Shown here: piece by piece, positions 17,400 through 26,101 of the stretch | Layout of the letters: each line of letters starts with the position of its first letter | Position numbering within the stretch: the first letter of the stretch is position 1 | DNA from: Rhizobium sp. Root274 | Lineage (GTDB): Bacteria; Pseudomonadota; Alphaproteobacteria; Rhizobiales; Rhizobiaceae | Length of the DNA: 64,000 bases | Direction: 5' to 3' | Assembly (NCBI RefSeq): GCF_001429245.1 | Contig: NZ_LMJE01000001.1 | Coordinates: 249,186 to 313,185, forward strand | The notes under the pieces: model-generated | Database searches by the model: none | Told to the model about the DNA's origin: nothing | What the model saw: only the letters and a program-made list of their open reading frames with translations | Made by a program: the position numbers and the translations under genes

Positions 17400-17699
17400 T
17401 CATTTTCCTTCACGGCAGCCAACTGCCAAGTCATGGTTCAGCACAAGGTAGGCTCCTGCATCGAACAACCTTTCGGCGAAGCCGGGTTCGTCAGATTGAG
17501 CCACAGATATCCAAGGTGCGCGCCCCGCCCAGACGAAACGACCGCCAGCTTTCGCGATGACCGCCATGTTGCCTTCTGCGCTCTGGTTCGGGCTCGTCAC
17601 CACCAGCATGAACGGGCCCGAGGGGCGCGCAATCACGGCAGCGACAAGGACAAGCGAAAACACAAAATAGGCAGAGACGGTGACCCCGGCGGCAGGCAT
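17400..17699 (-). CDS. small single-pass membrane protein upstream of chemoreceptor
   Basis: The product is 99 aa from the ATG at 17699 (a TTG at 17759 would add 20 residues). Residues about 8-28 form one transmembrane helix ([19 protein letters not shown]), followed by a C-terminal globular part ([54 protein letters not shown]). The pattern has the look of a conserved rhizobial hypothetical protein, but I do not recognise a named family. Its stop is one base before the chemoreceptor start, so they are an operon and the protein may act with that receptor. Confidence 0.65.
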   Translation of the reverse strand: MPAAGVTVSAYFVFSLVLVAAVIARPSGPFMLVVTSPNQSAEGNMAVIAKAGGRFVWAGRAPWISVAQSDEPGFAERLFDAGAYLVLNHDLAVGCREGK

Positions 17700-17990
17700 C
17701 TGTTGTCGTTCGCTTTCCAGTTTCAGCAGCCCTGCCAAGCGTGAGTTCCAGGAGAACAACGAAGGGAGGCGCTTACCGGCTCCATCATGCTTTCGGATGT
17801 ACTAATATCCTATGAATGACGATCATCAGGTTCCTGCAATGTTTCACAGCTGCTTCGGAACCGCATCCGGGTTCCGCAATACGAAAGATTAACTGCGTTT
17901 CCCGCTTGCGCGTCGGCATAAACGATTTCCCAAAGGTTCTGCCTGACCTTGATCGCCTGGAACCTGGGGCAGACAGGCAAGAGGGGAATC
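17700..17990. other. divergent intergenic region before GGDEF-like gene
   Basis: About 290 bases between the small membrane protein gene and the GGDEF-like gene. A/T-rich stretch around 17803-17818 (ACTAATATCCTATGAAT) is the likely promoter area. A TTG-initiated extension of the small gene to 17759 is possible. No other supported feature is seen. Confidence 0.4.
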
Positions 17991-19049
17991 ATGCAGGACA
18001 ACATCACGGGCGGGCCGAACCGTGCCGGCAAAACGGGCGCGGATGCCTTGCAGAAGATCATGGCTGTGATGCTGCGGCACGAAATCGCTGCCCTGCCCCG
18101 CAACTTCGAACTCGTGTACGAGGCTTTGAGCGGCGGCAATCCGGATCTCAGCCACGAACTGGCGACGCTCGGAGCAAAGCCCAGCCAGCATGCGCTCGAT
18201 CAACTTGGTCTCAAGCATCGGCTGCCCGGCCATTGCGGGGCGACCGCCGAGAGGCTGCAGACGGAGGCACTCAGCGCTCTTTCGTCGATCAAGGCCAAGC
18301 TGGCATTGGGGCTGAGCCAGAAGCGCAGCTTCGCCCGCTCGGTCGAGACGGCTGCAACCTCTATCCGCGCCGAAGTCGATGTCGGCATCGAACAACTGCT
18401 CGGCGAACTCGACCTCCTGGCCTCGCTCGCCCGCGAAATGGTCCAGGCGGAGACGCTGCTGGCCCATGAGGTCGCAGAGGGGCTGGATACACTGGAGACG
18501 GCCGACCGGGCGATGCAGGCGGCCAAGGCCATGACACTCCGCGACCGGCTGACAGGTCTGCCGAACCGCGCAGCCTTCCTGCAAAAGCTCGAGGAGACCC
18601 ATGCGCGCAGCACGGCTGCCCATACCAGCGCGCTGGTGCTGATCGAAATCTGCGATCTCGCACAGCTGCATCACCAGTATGGCGATGAAGCGGCGGCCAA
18701 GCTGGTGAAGGGACTTGCCAGGATTTTCCGCAAGGCGATCAAGAAACACGACTACATCGCGCGCATCGACGCGGACACTTTCGCCTTGGTCTTCGACGAC
18801 ATCGACGCCAGCGACGCTCACATCATCGCCGAGCGGCTTTTCACCACGGCGGAGAACAATCGCGTCTTCGCCAGCGAGACCGGTTCCGAACTCGGTGGCT
18901 TGCCGCTGGCGCTCGGCCATGTGATGGCGCAGGAAGCGGCGGACCCGTTGCACTGGCTATCGCTCGCCAAGACCGCCACCCAACTCGCCCGGCACAATCC
19001 TCGCCAGCCGATCATCGGCCACAAGCCAGGTCAGCGTCAGGTCGCGTGA
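17991..19049 (+). CDS. degenerate GGDEF-domain protein
   Basis: The product is 352 aa, cytoplasmic, with no transmembrane segment. The N-terminal 170 residues are helical with no domain I recognise. The C-terminal half is a GGDEF fold (RDRLTGLPNRAAFLQKL, ALVLIEICDLAQLHHQYGD, YIARIDADTFALVF), but the GG(D/E)EF active-site signature is replaced by IDADTF, so cyclase activity is not expected. The residues after LIEICD also differ from the usual DID metal site. The start at 17991 has AGAGGGG upstream. It may bind nucleotide or another protein in c-di-GMP signalling instead of making the messenger. Confidence 0.82.
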   Translation: MQDNITGGPNRAGKTGADALQKIMAVMLRHEIAALPRNFELVYEALSGGNPDLSHELATLGAKPSQHALDQLGLKHRLPGHCGATAERLQTEALSALSSIKAKLALGLSQKRSFARSVETAATSIRAEVDVGIEQLLGELDLLASLAREMVQAETLLAHEVAEGLDTLETADRAMQAAKAMTLRDRLTGLPNRAAFLQKLEETHARSTAAHTSALVLIEICDLAQLHHQYGDEAAAKLVKGLARIFRKAIKKHDYIARIDADTFALVFDDIDASDAHIIAERLFTTAENNRVFASETGSELGGLPLALGHVMAQEAADPLHWLSLAKTATQLARHNPRQPIIGHKPGQRQVA

Positions 19050-19121
19050 AGGCCGGTCAAGCGAATTCGCGAGCCGCGCTGTCTGCTTGCCTTTGACCGA
19101 CAGATCGGCCAAAAGCCAGAC

Positions 19122-21014
19122 ATGATCACGATCAACGACATCTCCGCCCGCATCGCCGGAAGGCTGCTCATCGACCATGCGACCGTCGCGTTGCCGGCTG
19201 GCACAAAGGCCGGCCTTGTCGGCAAGAACGGGGCTGGCAAGTCGACGCTTTTCCGTATCATCACCGGCGACCTCTCGGCCGAAACGGGCAATATCTCGAT
19301 CCCGAAGAATGCCCGGATCGGACAGGTGGCGCAGGAGGCGCCGGGGACCGAGGACTCGCTGATCTCGATCGTGCTTGCCGCCGACAAGGAGCGCGCCGCC
19401 CTTCTCCTCGAAGCGGAGACGGCGACAGATCCGCATCGGATCGCGGAGATCCAGACGCGGCTTGCCGATATCGGTGCCCATTCGGCGGAAGCGCGTGCTG
19501 CGACCATTCTCTCCGGCCTCGGCTTCGACCACGAGGCGCAGCTGCGCCCAGCTTCGTCCTTTTCCGGCGGCTGGCGCATGCGTGTCGCGTTGGCAGCCGT
19601 GCTCTTCGCCGAGCCGGATCTCCTGCTGCTCGACGAACCGACGAACTATCTCGATCTCGAAGGCACGCTCTGGCTTGAAGACTATGTGCGCCGCTATCCG
19701 CACACGGTCATCATCATCAGCCACGACCGCGACCTCCTCAACACCGCCGTCAATTCGATCATCCACCTCGACCAGAAGAAGCTGACCTTCTATCGCGGCG
19801 GCTATGACAGCTTCGAGCGGCAGAAGGCCGAAAACGACGAGCTGCAGATGAAGGCCAAGGCGAAGAACGACGCCGCGCGCAAGCATTTGCAGAGCTTCAT
19901 CGATCGCTTCCGCGCCAAGGCGACCAAGGCCAAGCAGGCGCAGAGCCGCATCAAGGCGCTGGAGCGGATGGGCACTGTCGCCGCCGTGATCGAGGACCAT
20001 GTCAATCCGATCACCTTCCCGAAGCCGGAGAAACAGCCCGCCTCTCCGATCGTTGCCATCGCCAGCGGCGTCGTCGGTTACGAACCGGGCAAGCCGATCC
20101 TGAAGAACCTCAATCTGAGGATCGACAATGATGACCGCATCGCGTTGCTCGGCTCGAACGGCAACGGCAAGTCGACCTTCGCCAAATTCATCTCCGGCCG
20201 GCTGGAAGCGCAGGGCGGGCAGCTGAAGACGGCCTCGACGCTGAAGATCGGTTTTTTCGCCCAGCACCAGCTGGATGACCTCATTCCCAACGAAAGCCCC
20301 GTCGACCATGTGCGCCGACTGATGCCGCAGGAGGGCGAAGCCAAGGTGCGCGCCCGCGTCGCTCAGATGGGGCTTGCGACCGAGAAGATGGACACCGCGG
20401 CCAAGGATCTTTCCGGCGGTGAAAAGGCGCGCCTGCTGATGGGGCTTGCGGCCTTCCATGCGCCGAACCTCCTGATCCTCGACGAACCGACGAACCATCT
20501 CGACATCGACAGCCGCAAGGCGCTGATCGAAGCGCTGAACGACTACGAAGGCGCCGTCATCCTGATTTCCCACGATCGCCACCTGATCGAGGCGACCGTC
20601 GACCGGTTGTGGCTGGTCAACAACGGGACCGTCACCAGCTTCGACGGCGATATGGAAGAGTATCGCAGCCTGATCATTGCGGCGGGCAAAAAGCCTGCCG
20701 AAAGGGACAAGGCAGATACGGCAGCCGGCGATCAGGTGAACAAGGCGGAGCAGCGCAAGGCAGCGGCCGACCGCCGCGCGAGCCTGGCGCCGCTCAAGAA
20801 AAAGATCAACGAAGTCGAGGCTTTGACAAAGAAGCTGGAGACTTTGATTCAGACGCTGGACAAGGAGCTCGCCGATCCGGCTCTGTACGAGAAGGCTCCG
20901 GCCAAGGCGGCCGAAAAAGCCAAACAGCGCGGTGAAGCGGCGGCGAAGTTGTCGGCGGCGGAAGAACAGTGGCTGGAGCTCTCGACCGAGTATGAAGAGG
21001 GCATGGCCGGCTGA
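19122..21014 (+). CDS. ABC-F family ATPase
   Basis: The product is 630 aa with two ABC cassettes and no membrane segment. Cassette 1 has Walker A GKNGAGKST (residues 34-42), signature FSGGWRMR and Walker B LLLLDEPTNYLD. The linker is rich in charged residues (ABC-F interdomain helices). Cassette 2 has GSNGNGKST, LSGGEKARL and LLILDEPTNHLD. A Lys/Glu-rich coiled-coil C-terminus covers residues about 530-630. ABC-F proteins act on ribosomes (translation factors of the Uup/EttA/YheS group); the subtype is uncertain. Confidence 0.92.
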   Translation: MITINDISARIAGRLLIDHATVALPAGTKAGLVGKNGAGKSTLFRIITGDLSAETGNISIPKNARIGQVAQEAPGTEDSLISIVLAADKERAALLLEAETATDPHRIAEIQTRLADIGAHSAEARAATILSGLGFDHEAQLRPASSFSGGWRMRVALAAVLFAEPDLLLLDEPTNYLDLEGTLWLEDYVRRYPHTVIIISHDRDLLNTAVNSIIHLDQKKLTFYRGGYDSFERQKAENDELQMKAKAKNDAARKHLQSFIDRFRAKATKAKQAQSRIKALERMGTVAAVIEDHVNPITFPKPEKQPASPIVAIASGVVGYEPGKPILKNLNLRIDNDDRIALLGSNGNGKSTFAKFISGRLEAQGGQLKTASTLKIGFFAQHQLDDLIPNESPVDHVRRLMPQEGEAKVRARVAQMGLATEKMDTAAKDLSGGEKARLLMGLAAFHAPNLLILDEPTNHLDIDSRKALIEALNDYEGAVILISHDRHLIEATVDRLWLVNNGTVTSFDGDMEEYRSLIIAAGKKPAERDKADTAAGDQVNKAEQRKAAADRRASLAPLKKKINEVEALTKKLETLIQTLDKELADPALYEKAPAKAAEKAKQRGEAAAKLSAAEEQWLELSTEYEEGMAG

Positions 21015-21040
21015 TCGGCACCTTTCTTGTTGCAACCCCG

Positions 21041-21068
21041 AATATACAATATCCTGATGGCGTATATT
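21041..21068. promoter_or_regulatory. inverted repeat, putative VapB operator
   Basis: AATATAC (21041-21047) and GTATATT (21062-21068) form perfect 7-bp arms 14 nt apart, 13 nt before the antitoxin ATG. This is the usual position of an autoregulatory toxin-antitoxin operator. Confidence 0.5.
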
Positions 21069-21081
21069 CACAGGTGACGCC

Positions 21082-21327
21082 ATGCCGCTTTACGTAGGCG
21101 ACGAAAAGGTGAACCAACTCGCCGAACAGGCGCAGAAGATCCTGAAGGCCCCGACCAAGACGGATACCCTCCGTCAGGCGCTGGAGCGCGTGGTGCAGGA
21201 GGACGAACAGCGTCCACCGCTCGCCGAACGGCTGGAGAACATCAAGCAGCGCTACCAGGGCTTGGGGACGGTCGATCCCGATTTCGACGAGAAGGCGTTT
21301 CTCGACGAAATGTGGGGCGATGTCTGA
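21082..21327 (+). CDS. VapB-type antitoxin (Rv0623-like transcription factor family)
   Basis: The product is 81 aa. It matches the PSK_trans_fac/VapB pattern: MPLYVGDEKVNQLAEQAQ as the ribbon DNA-binding part, TKTDTLRQALERV as the helix pair and an acidic C-terminal tail (DPDFDEKAFLDEMWGDV) that normally wraps the toxin. It is intact. Its stop overlaps the ATG of the following vapC remnant (TGATG), the usual VapBC arrangement. Because the toxin is broken, this is an orphan antitoxin that could still repress its own promoter or act against a related toxin elsewhere. Confidence 0.85.
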   Translation: MPLYVGDEKVNQLAEQAQKILKAPTKTDTLRQALERVVQEDEQRPPLAERLENIKQRYQGLGTVDPDFDEKAFLDEMWGDV

Positions 21328-21531
21328 TGTTTCTCGGACTAAACGCCGAAATCCTGCCAGCCAGCCGCGACACAGCGCTTGCCGCGCTCGATGCGTTCTC
21401 CCGTTACGGCAAGGGACGCCATCCGGCCCGCCTCAGTTTCGGCGACTGCTTTTCCTATGCAAGGCGCCAAGGCATCCGGTGCCGCCCTCCTCTATGTGGG
21501 CAAGGATTTCCGTCGCACAGATCTCGCCTGA
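21327..21531 (+). pseudogene. vapC remnant: PIN-domain toxin with internal deletion and frameshift
   Basis: The ATG in TGATG overlap with vapB is kept, but after about 14 codons the sequence jumps to the C-terminal third of a VapC toxin (DAFSRYGKGRHPARLSFGDCFSYA). About 70-80 codons with the N-terminal PIN acidic residues are missing. Near 21463 the frame shifts: continuing one base later reads GAKASGAALLYVGKDFRRTDL and then a stop at 21529-21531, a typical VapC end. The in-frame reading instead runs on into sequence antisense to holC. The 205-nt span is not a multiple of three, in agreement with the frameshift. Confidence 0.75.
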
Positions 21532-21575
21532 CCGAGTGTGCAGCCCGCCGGCTCACTGTCACCGCATTGCAGCCG

Positions 21576-22025
21576 CTACGCCTTCTTTTCCCAGCGCCCT
21601 TCCGGCGTCTGCTGCCAGTATGTCAGGCTGTGGCCTTCCGCCTTCAGCTTTTTCCACTGCCCGCGCGCCGCTTCCAGCTGGATCACATCGTAGCCATCGA
21701 AAACGAAAACGACGCGCTCGTAGTCAAGCGTCTCCGGCGGTTCTGCGCCATCGACCAGAAAGCGAACGCTCGCGGCGTTCAGGTTCTCCGGCTCAACGGT
21801 GAGGAGCACCGGCTGTCGCGCCGGCGTTGCCCCCTCGTCCGTCCCATGCGGCAAGAAGCTGTCGTCCCGGTAGACCCAGAGATGGGCATCGAGGGCATCG
21901 CGCCGCTCGGGATCACGGGTCTGGACCGCAACTGTCCAGCCGCGGTCCACGCTCTTTTCGAGGAGCGGTGGGAGCGCGTCTTCCAGTTTCGATTCGGTCA
22001 GATGGTAGAAAAGGACTTCTGCCAC
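21576..22025 (-). CDS. holC: DNA polymerase III subunit chi
   Basis: The product is 149 aa from a GTG at 22025 with AAGGA 7 nt before it. It begins VAEVLFYHLTESKLEDALPPLLEKS and shows the HolC pattern (LDAHLWVYRDDSFLPHG, LLTVEPENLNAASVRFLVDG, YERVVFVFDGYD). The chi subunit links the clamp loader to SSB. The open frame extends further upstream, but that is pepA read in another frame. The gene follows pepA after 20 bases, as in other proteobacteria. Confidence 0.92.
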   Translation of the reverse strand: MAEVLFYHLTESKLEDALPPLLEKSVDRGWTVAVQTRDPERRDALDAHLWVYRDDSFLPHGTDEGATPARQPVLLTVEPENLNAASVRFLVDGAEPPETLDYERVVFVFDGYDVIQLEAARGQWKKLKAEGHSLTYWQQTPEGRWEKKA

Positions 22026-22045
22026 ACGTGTTTCCTTGGCCCCGG

Positions 22046-23542
22046 TCAGGCTTCGTAGTTCGCCCGCACCAATTCGTCGAGCAGGCGCACACCGTAACCG
22101 GAGGCCCAGGACTGATTGATCTCGTCGCTCGGCGAGCCCATCGCCGTGCCGGCGATATCGAGATGGGCCCAGGGCGTGTCCTTGACGAAGCGCTTGAGGA
22201 ACTGCGCGGCGGTGATCGAGCCGGCGTGGCGGCCACCGGTGTTTTTCATGTCGGCGAACTTGGAATCGATCATCTTGTCGTAATCCTTGCCGAGCGGCAT
22301 GCGCCATAGGCGTTCGTTGGTGCTGAGGCCGGCCGCCAGCAGCTTTTCGGCCAGATCGTCATTGTTGCTAAACAGGCCGGCATGCAGATTGCCGAGTGCC
22401 ACAAGGATGGCGCCGGTCAGCGTTGCCAGATTGATCATGAAGGCCGGCGCGAAGCGCTCGTTGCAATACCAGAGCGCATCGCAGAGCACGAGGCGGCCTT
22501 CGGCATCGGTGTTGATGACCTCGATCGTCTGGCCGGACATGGAGGTGACGATGTCGCCAGGGCGCTGGGCGTTACCGTCGGGCATGTTTTCGACGAGGCC
22601 GATGATGCCGATTACGTTGGCTTTCGCTTTGCGAGCGGCGAGCACATGCATGAGGCCGGTGACCGCGGCTGCCCCGCCCATGTCTCCCTTCATCTCTTCC
22701 ATGCCGCCGGCCGGCTTGATCGAGATGCCGCCGGTGTCGAAGACGACACCCTTGCCGATAAAGGCGATTGGCTTGTCCTTCGACTTGCCGCCCTTCCACT
22801 GCATGACGACCAGGCGCGGCGGGCGAACCGAACCCTGGGCGACCCCAAGAAGAGCGCCCATGCCGAGCCTCTTCATCTCCTTTTCGGTCAGGATCTCGAT
22901 TTCGACGCCAAGCGCTTCCAAGTCTTTTGCCTTGGCGGCAAATTCGAGGGGCCCGAGCACATTGGCCGGTTCATTGACCAGATCGCGGGCGAGCACGACA
23001 CCATCCGCAATGGCGCGTGCTTCGGCAAAAGCCTTCTTGGCGCCAGATGCGTCGGCGGTGACGATGGTGACCTTCACCGTCTTGTCGGCCTTTGCCTCGT
23101 CGTCGTCGCCTTTCTTCTTCGTCTTGTAGGTGTCGAACTTGTAGGCACGCAGCAGCATGCCAAGAGCAAAATCAGCAGCCGCCTTGGGCGTCACCACGCT
23201 TCCCGGAACGTCGAGAAAGACGGTGACGGTCTCGGCACCCTTGAGGTTGGCGGCGGCGCTGCCGCCAGCCTTTAGCCAGTCATGGGCCGTCAAATTCTCT
23301 GCCTTGCCCAGCCCCAGAACAACAAGGCGATCGGCAGCCGAGCCGTGTGGCGCGACGATGTCGAGCACCGAGGACGCCTTGCCCGAAAAGCTGGCGACCT
23401 TCGCAGCCCTGGCGTAGATGCCGCCCGGATCTGCATCTGTCATTCCTGATGGGGTTTCAGCCTCAGCCGTCTTCAATGCAATGACGAGCCCCTCGGTCAC
23501 GGGCTGCGACTTCGAGAAGGAGATGGCGAGTTTTATCGACAT
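22046..23542 (-). CDS. pepA: leucyl aminopeptidase (cytosol aminopeptidase, M17)
   Basis: The product is 498 aa, the family length. The M17 signature [10 protein letters not shown] and the metal-binding [19 protein letters not shown] region are present, as are GDMGGAAAV and the C-terminal HLDIAGTA. The enzyme removes N-terminal residues from peptides in the cytoplasm with two metal ions; some members also bind DNA. It is co-directional with holC and divergent from lptF. Confidence 0.96.
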   Translation of the reverse strand: MSIKLAISFSKSQPVTEGLVIALKTAEAETPSGMTDADPGGIYARAAKVASFSGKASSVLDIVAPHGSAADRLVVLGLGKAENLTAHDWLKAGGSAAANLKGAETVTVFLDVPGSVVTPKAAADFALGMLLRAYKFDTYKTKKKGDDDEAKADKTVKVTIVTADASGAKKAFAEARAIADGVVLARDLVNEPANVLGPLEFAAKAKDLEALGVEIEILTEKEMKRLGMGALLGVAQGSVRPPRLVVMQWKGGKSKDKPIAFIGKGVVFDTGGISIKPAGGMEEMKGDMGGAAAVTGLMHVLAARKAKANVIGIIGLVENMPDGNAQRPGDIVTSMSGQTIEVINTDAEGRLVLCDALWYCNERFAPAFMINLATLTGAILVALGNLHAGLFSNNDDLAEKLLAAGLSTNERLWRMPLGKDYDKMIDSKFADMKNTGGRHAGSITAAQFLKRFVKDTPWAHLDIAGTAMGSPSDEINQSWASGYGVRLLDELVRANYEA

Positions 23543-23855
23543 GAAAAATCAATCCTGGCGTCTGTGGAATTGAATGACCGATCATGGTCTTTTCGATCAC
23601 GATGGCAAGACGGGACCTGTTCTTTGTTGTCGCAGTCCCCCGAATGCGGAGCGTCAGGGCTTTGCTGCTCCCCATGATGAGCCGCGAGTGGCGGACGATT
23701 TTCGACAGCGTGTCCGTTTTGTCGCGGTGGACCAAAAAAACGGAACTCGAAGCGGGGGAAAATCTCGCTCGTCCGTCGCCAAATCGCCGCAAGCGTCGTA
23801 GAGAAGGCTCGTCATCGGCCCCTCGCGCGTTTTTGCAGGGGCGCCAGGGAACCGC
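23543..23855. other. 313-bp divergent region between pepA and lptF
   Basis: No supported gene. The region must hold promoters for pepA and for the lptFGD operon, but no hexamer pair convinces me. A weak hairpin (GCCCCT 23818-23823 with AGGGGC 23837-23842, 13-nt loop) lies just before the lptF ribosome site AGGGAA. Confidence 0.4.
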
Positions 23856-25022
23856 ATGAAGATACTCGAACAATATATTCTGCGACGTGTCGTCCTGATG
23901 TTCCTCACGGCCCTTATGCCGGTGCTGGCGATCATCTGGACCACGCAGGTATTGCAGCGTATCAACCTCGTTACAGACAGCGGTCAGTCGGTCGGCTCTT
24001 TCATGAAGCTCGCGACGATGATCCTGCCGACGCTGGTCTCGACGGTCCTGCCGTTTGCGCTGGTGATCGGGATCACCCAGACGCTGACGACGATGAACAA
24101 CGATTCCGAACTTGCAGTGGTCGACGCAGCCGGCGCTTCGCGCTCGACGATCCGGCGCCCGTTGGTCCTGCTCGGCATCGGGCTCACAGTCTTCTCGTTC
24201 TTCATGGTGAGCTATGTGGAGCCGGCGATGCGGGTGAATGTCCGCACGATGATATCCACGGCTTATGCGGACCTCCTGTCCTCGGTCATCGAGGAAAAGA
24301 CCTTCCGCAAGATCGAAGACGGGCTCTATGTACAGATCACCCAGCGACAATCCGGCCGCGGGTTGAAGGGGCTGCTGATTGCCGATTCCCGCGACCCTAG
24401 TTCGCAGATGATCTATTACGCCCGCGAAGGCGCCGTCGACGAAAGCGGCAAGACGCTGATCATGCAGGACGGTGAAGTGCAGCGGAAGGCGCCGACCGGC
24501 GACGTCACCGTCATCCGCTTCGACCGCTATGCTTTCGACCTCTCGGAACTGTCCGAACAGCGCGGCCAGACCCGCTACGGCGCGAAGGACAAGTCACTGG
24601 GTGAACTTTTCGATCCCGATCCCATGGACCCGGAGTTCAAGCGCAAACCGGGTGATTACCGGGCCGAGTATCATCGCCGCATCAGTTCCGCTCTGTTTCC
24701 GATCGTCGTGACGCTGATTTCGCTAATGTTCTGCGGCGACGCGCGCTCTCATCGCGAAGCCCATCTGCATCCCATGGTGTCGGCTCTGATCATGGCGCTG
24801 ACGATGTTCTGGATGCACAACTACGCGACAACTCTCGCGGAGCGCGATGCAAGTTTTGTCATGACGCAATATGCCGTGCCCTTCGTCGCCGGTGGTGCGG
24901 CCCTGTTCTACTTGATGGCCGATAAACGGCCGGCTCTCCCGTCCCCTGTGTCGCGGATGGTAAGCAACGCCGTTTTGTCCGCTCGCAAGCGCATGGGCTC
25001 CAATGCGGGGAGTGCTGCATGA
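23856..25022 (+). CDS. lptF: LPS export ABC transporter permease LptF
   Basis: The product is 388 aa of the YjgP/YjgQ family. It begins MKILEQYILRRVVLMF and has N-terminal transmembrane segments with the coupling helix region (NDSELAVVDAAGASRSTIRRP), a periplasmic beta-jellyroll domain in the middle and C-terminal transmembrane segments. LptF and LptG with LptB form the inner-membrane extractor of lipopolysaccharide. The stop overlaps the lptG start (ATGA). Confidence 0.95.
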   Translation: MKILEQYILRRVVLMFLTALMPVLAIIWTTQVLQRINLVTDSGQSVGSFMKLATMILPTLVSTVLPFALVIGITQTLTTMNNDSELAVVDAAGASRSTIRRPLVLLGIGLTVFSFFMVSYVEPAMRVNVRTMISTAYADLLSSVIEEKTFRKIEDGLYVQITQRQSGRGLKGLLIADSRDPSSQMIYYAREGAVDESGKTLIMQDGEVQRKAPTGDVTVIRFDRYAFDLSELSEQRGQTRYGAKDKSLGELFDPDPMDPEFKRKPGDYRAEYHRRISSALFPIVVTLISLMFCGDARSHREAHLHPMVSALIMALTMFWMHNYATTLAERDASFVMTQYAVPFVAGGAALFYLMADKRPALPSPVSRMVSNAVLSARKRMGSNAGSAA

Positions 25023-26101
25023 TCCGCACCCTCGGCCTTTACTTCTTCCGCCGCTATATGATGACGGCGCTGTGGTTCTTCCTCGGCGTCATCGGCATCA
25101 CCTACCTCATCGACTTCACCGAAACCTCTGGGCGTTTCGACGGCCTGCCCGGATATTCGCTCGGCGGGGTCCTGTTCCTGACGGCGCTTCGACTGCCGCT
25201 CATCCTGCAGCAGACGGTTCCCTTCATCGGCCTTTTCGTCGGCATGGCGACGCTGATCAGCTTCAACCGCAAATCCGAACTTGTCGTGGCGCGAGCGGCC
25301 GGCATTTCGGTCTGGCAGTTCATGGCGCCGTTCCTGATCGGGGCGGCGATGATCGGCCTTGCCACGACGCTGATCATCAACCCGCTTGCGGCCTGGGGGC
25401 AGCGGCAGAGTGCGCAGATCCAGTCCGACTGGCGCGAGTCGGCGGACCGAAGCAAGCCCGCCCCCATTCCGTGGCTTCGCCAAAGCAGCGGCGACGTGGA
25501 TGTGGCCATCGGTGCCAACACGGTTCTGGAGGACGGAACGCTGCTCGTGGACGCCGTGCTGTTGCATTTCGACAAGGAGGGCCGAATCGTCCTCCGGCAG
25601 GATGCACGCACAGCAACGTTGAAAGATGGTTACTGGATCCTTACCGACGTGACGGAGAACCGTCCCGGCGAGATCCAGAAGAGGCTGGCCGAGGCGCGGG
25701 TGCCCACCAACCTCAATGCCGAATTCGTCCAACAGCGGCTGGTGCAACCGGACAGCGTTGCTTTTTATGATCTTTTTCGAAAAATTGAGGTGACCCGGTC
25801 ATTCGGCCTGTCGCCCGATGCGCTCGAAACGCAGTTTCACTCGCTCTTGTCATTGCCGTTCCTGATGATTGCAATGACACTGATCGCCGCAACCGTTTCC
25901 CTCAAATTCAGCCGGATCAACCAATCCAGGTCGGTGATTCTCGGTGGAATATTGTCAGGCTTCGTGCTTTATGTTGTGACAGTGCTCGTCAGGGCATTCG
26001 GAAGCAGCGGCGTCATGCCGCCGTATGTTGCGGCCTGGGTACCAGTTGTCGTAGCGATGGCATTGGGGGCAACGATTCTGCTTCACAAGGAGGATGGTTA
26101 G
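25019..26101 (+). CDS. lptG: LPS export ABC transporter permease LptG
   Basis: The product is 360 aa. It begins MIRTLGLYFFRRYMMTALWF and has the LptF/G layout, with the coupling segment NRKSELVVARAAGISVWQF, a periplasmic domain and C-terminal helices. It is translationally coupled on both sides: ATGA with lptF and a one-base overlap of its TAG with the GTG start of lptD. It pairs with LptF in the LPS export complex. Confidence 0.95.
   Translation: MIRTLGLYFFRRYMMTALWFFLGVIGITYLIDFTETSGRFDGLPGYSLGGVLFLTALRLPLILQQTVPFIGLFVGMATLISFNRKSELVVARAAGISVWQFMAPFLIGAAMIGLATTLIINPLAAWGQRQSAQIQSDWRESADRSKPAPIPWLRQSSGDVDVAIGANTVLEDGTLLVDAVLLHFDKEGRIVLRQDARTATLKDGYWILTDVTENRPGEIQKRLAEARVPTNLNAEFVQQRLVQPDSVAFYDLFRKIEVTRSFGLSPDALETQFHSLLSLPFLMIAMTLIAATVSLKFSRINQSRSVILGGILSGFVLYVVTVLVRAFGSSGVMPPYVAAWVPVVVAMALGATILLHKEDG

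Noticed and set aside
18957..21083. 708-codon minus-strand open frame
   Set aside because: It mirrors the ABC-F gene and the end of the GGDEF-like gene. The plus strand has all ABC motifs, so this is a G+C-rich shadow.
21312..22058. 248-codon plus-strand frame beginning at the vapC start
   Set aside because: Only the first 45 codons resemble VapC; the rest is antisense to holC. The length comes from readthrough after the frameshift.
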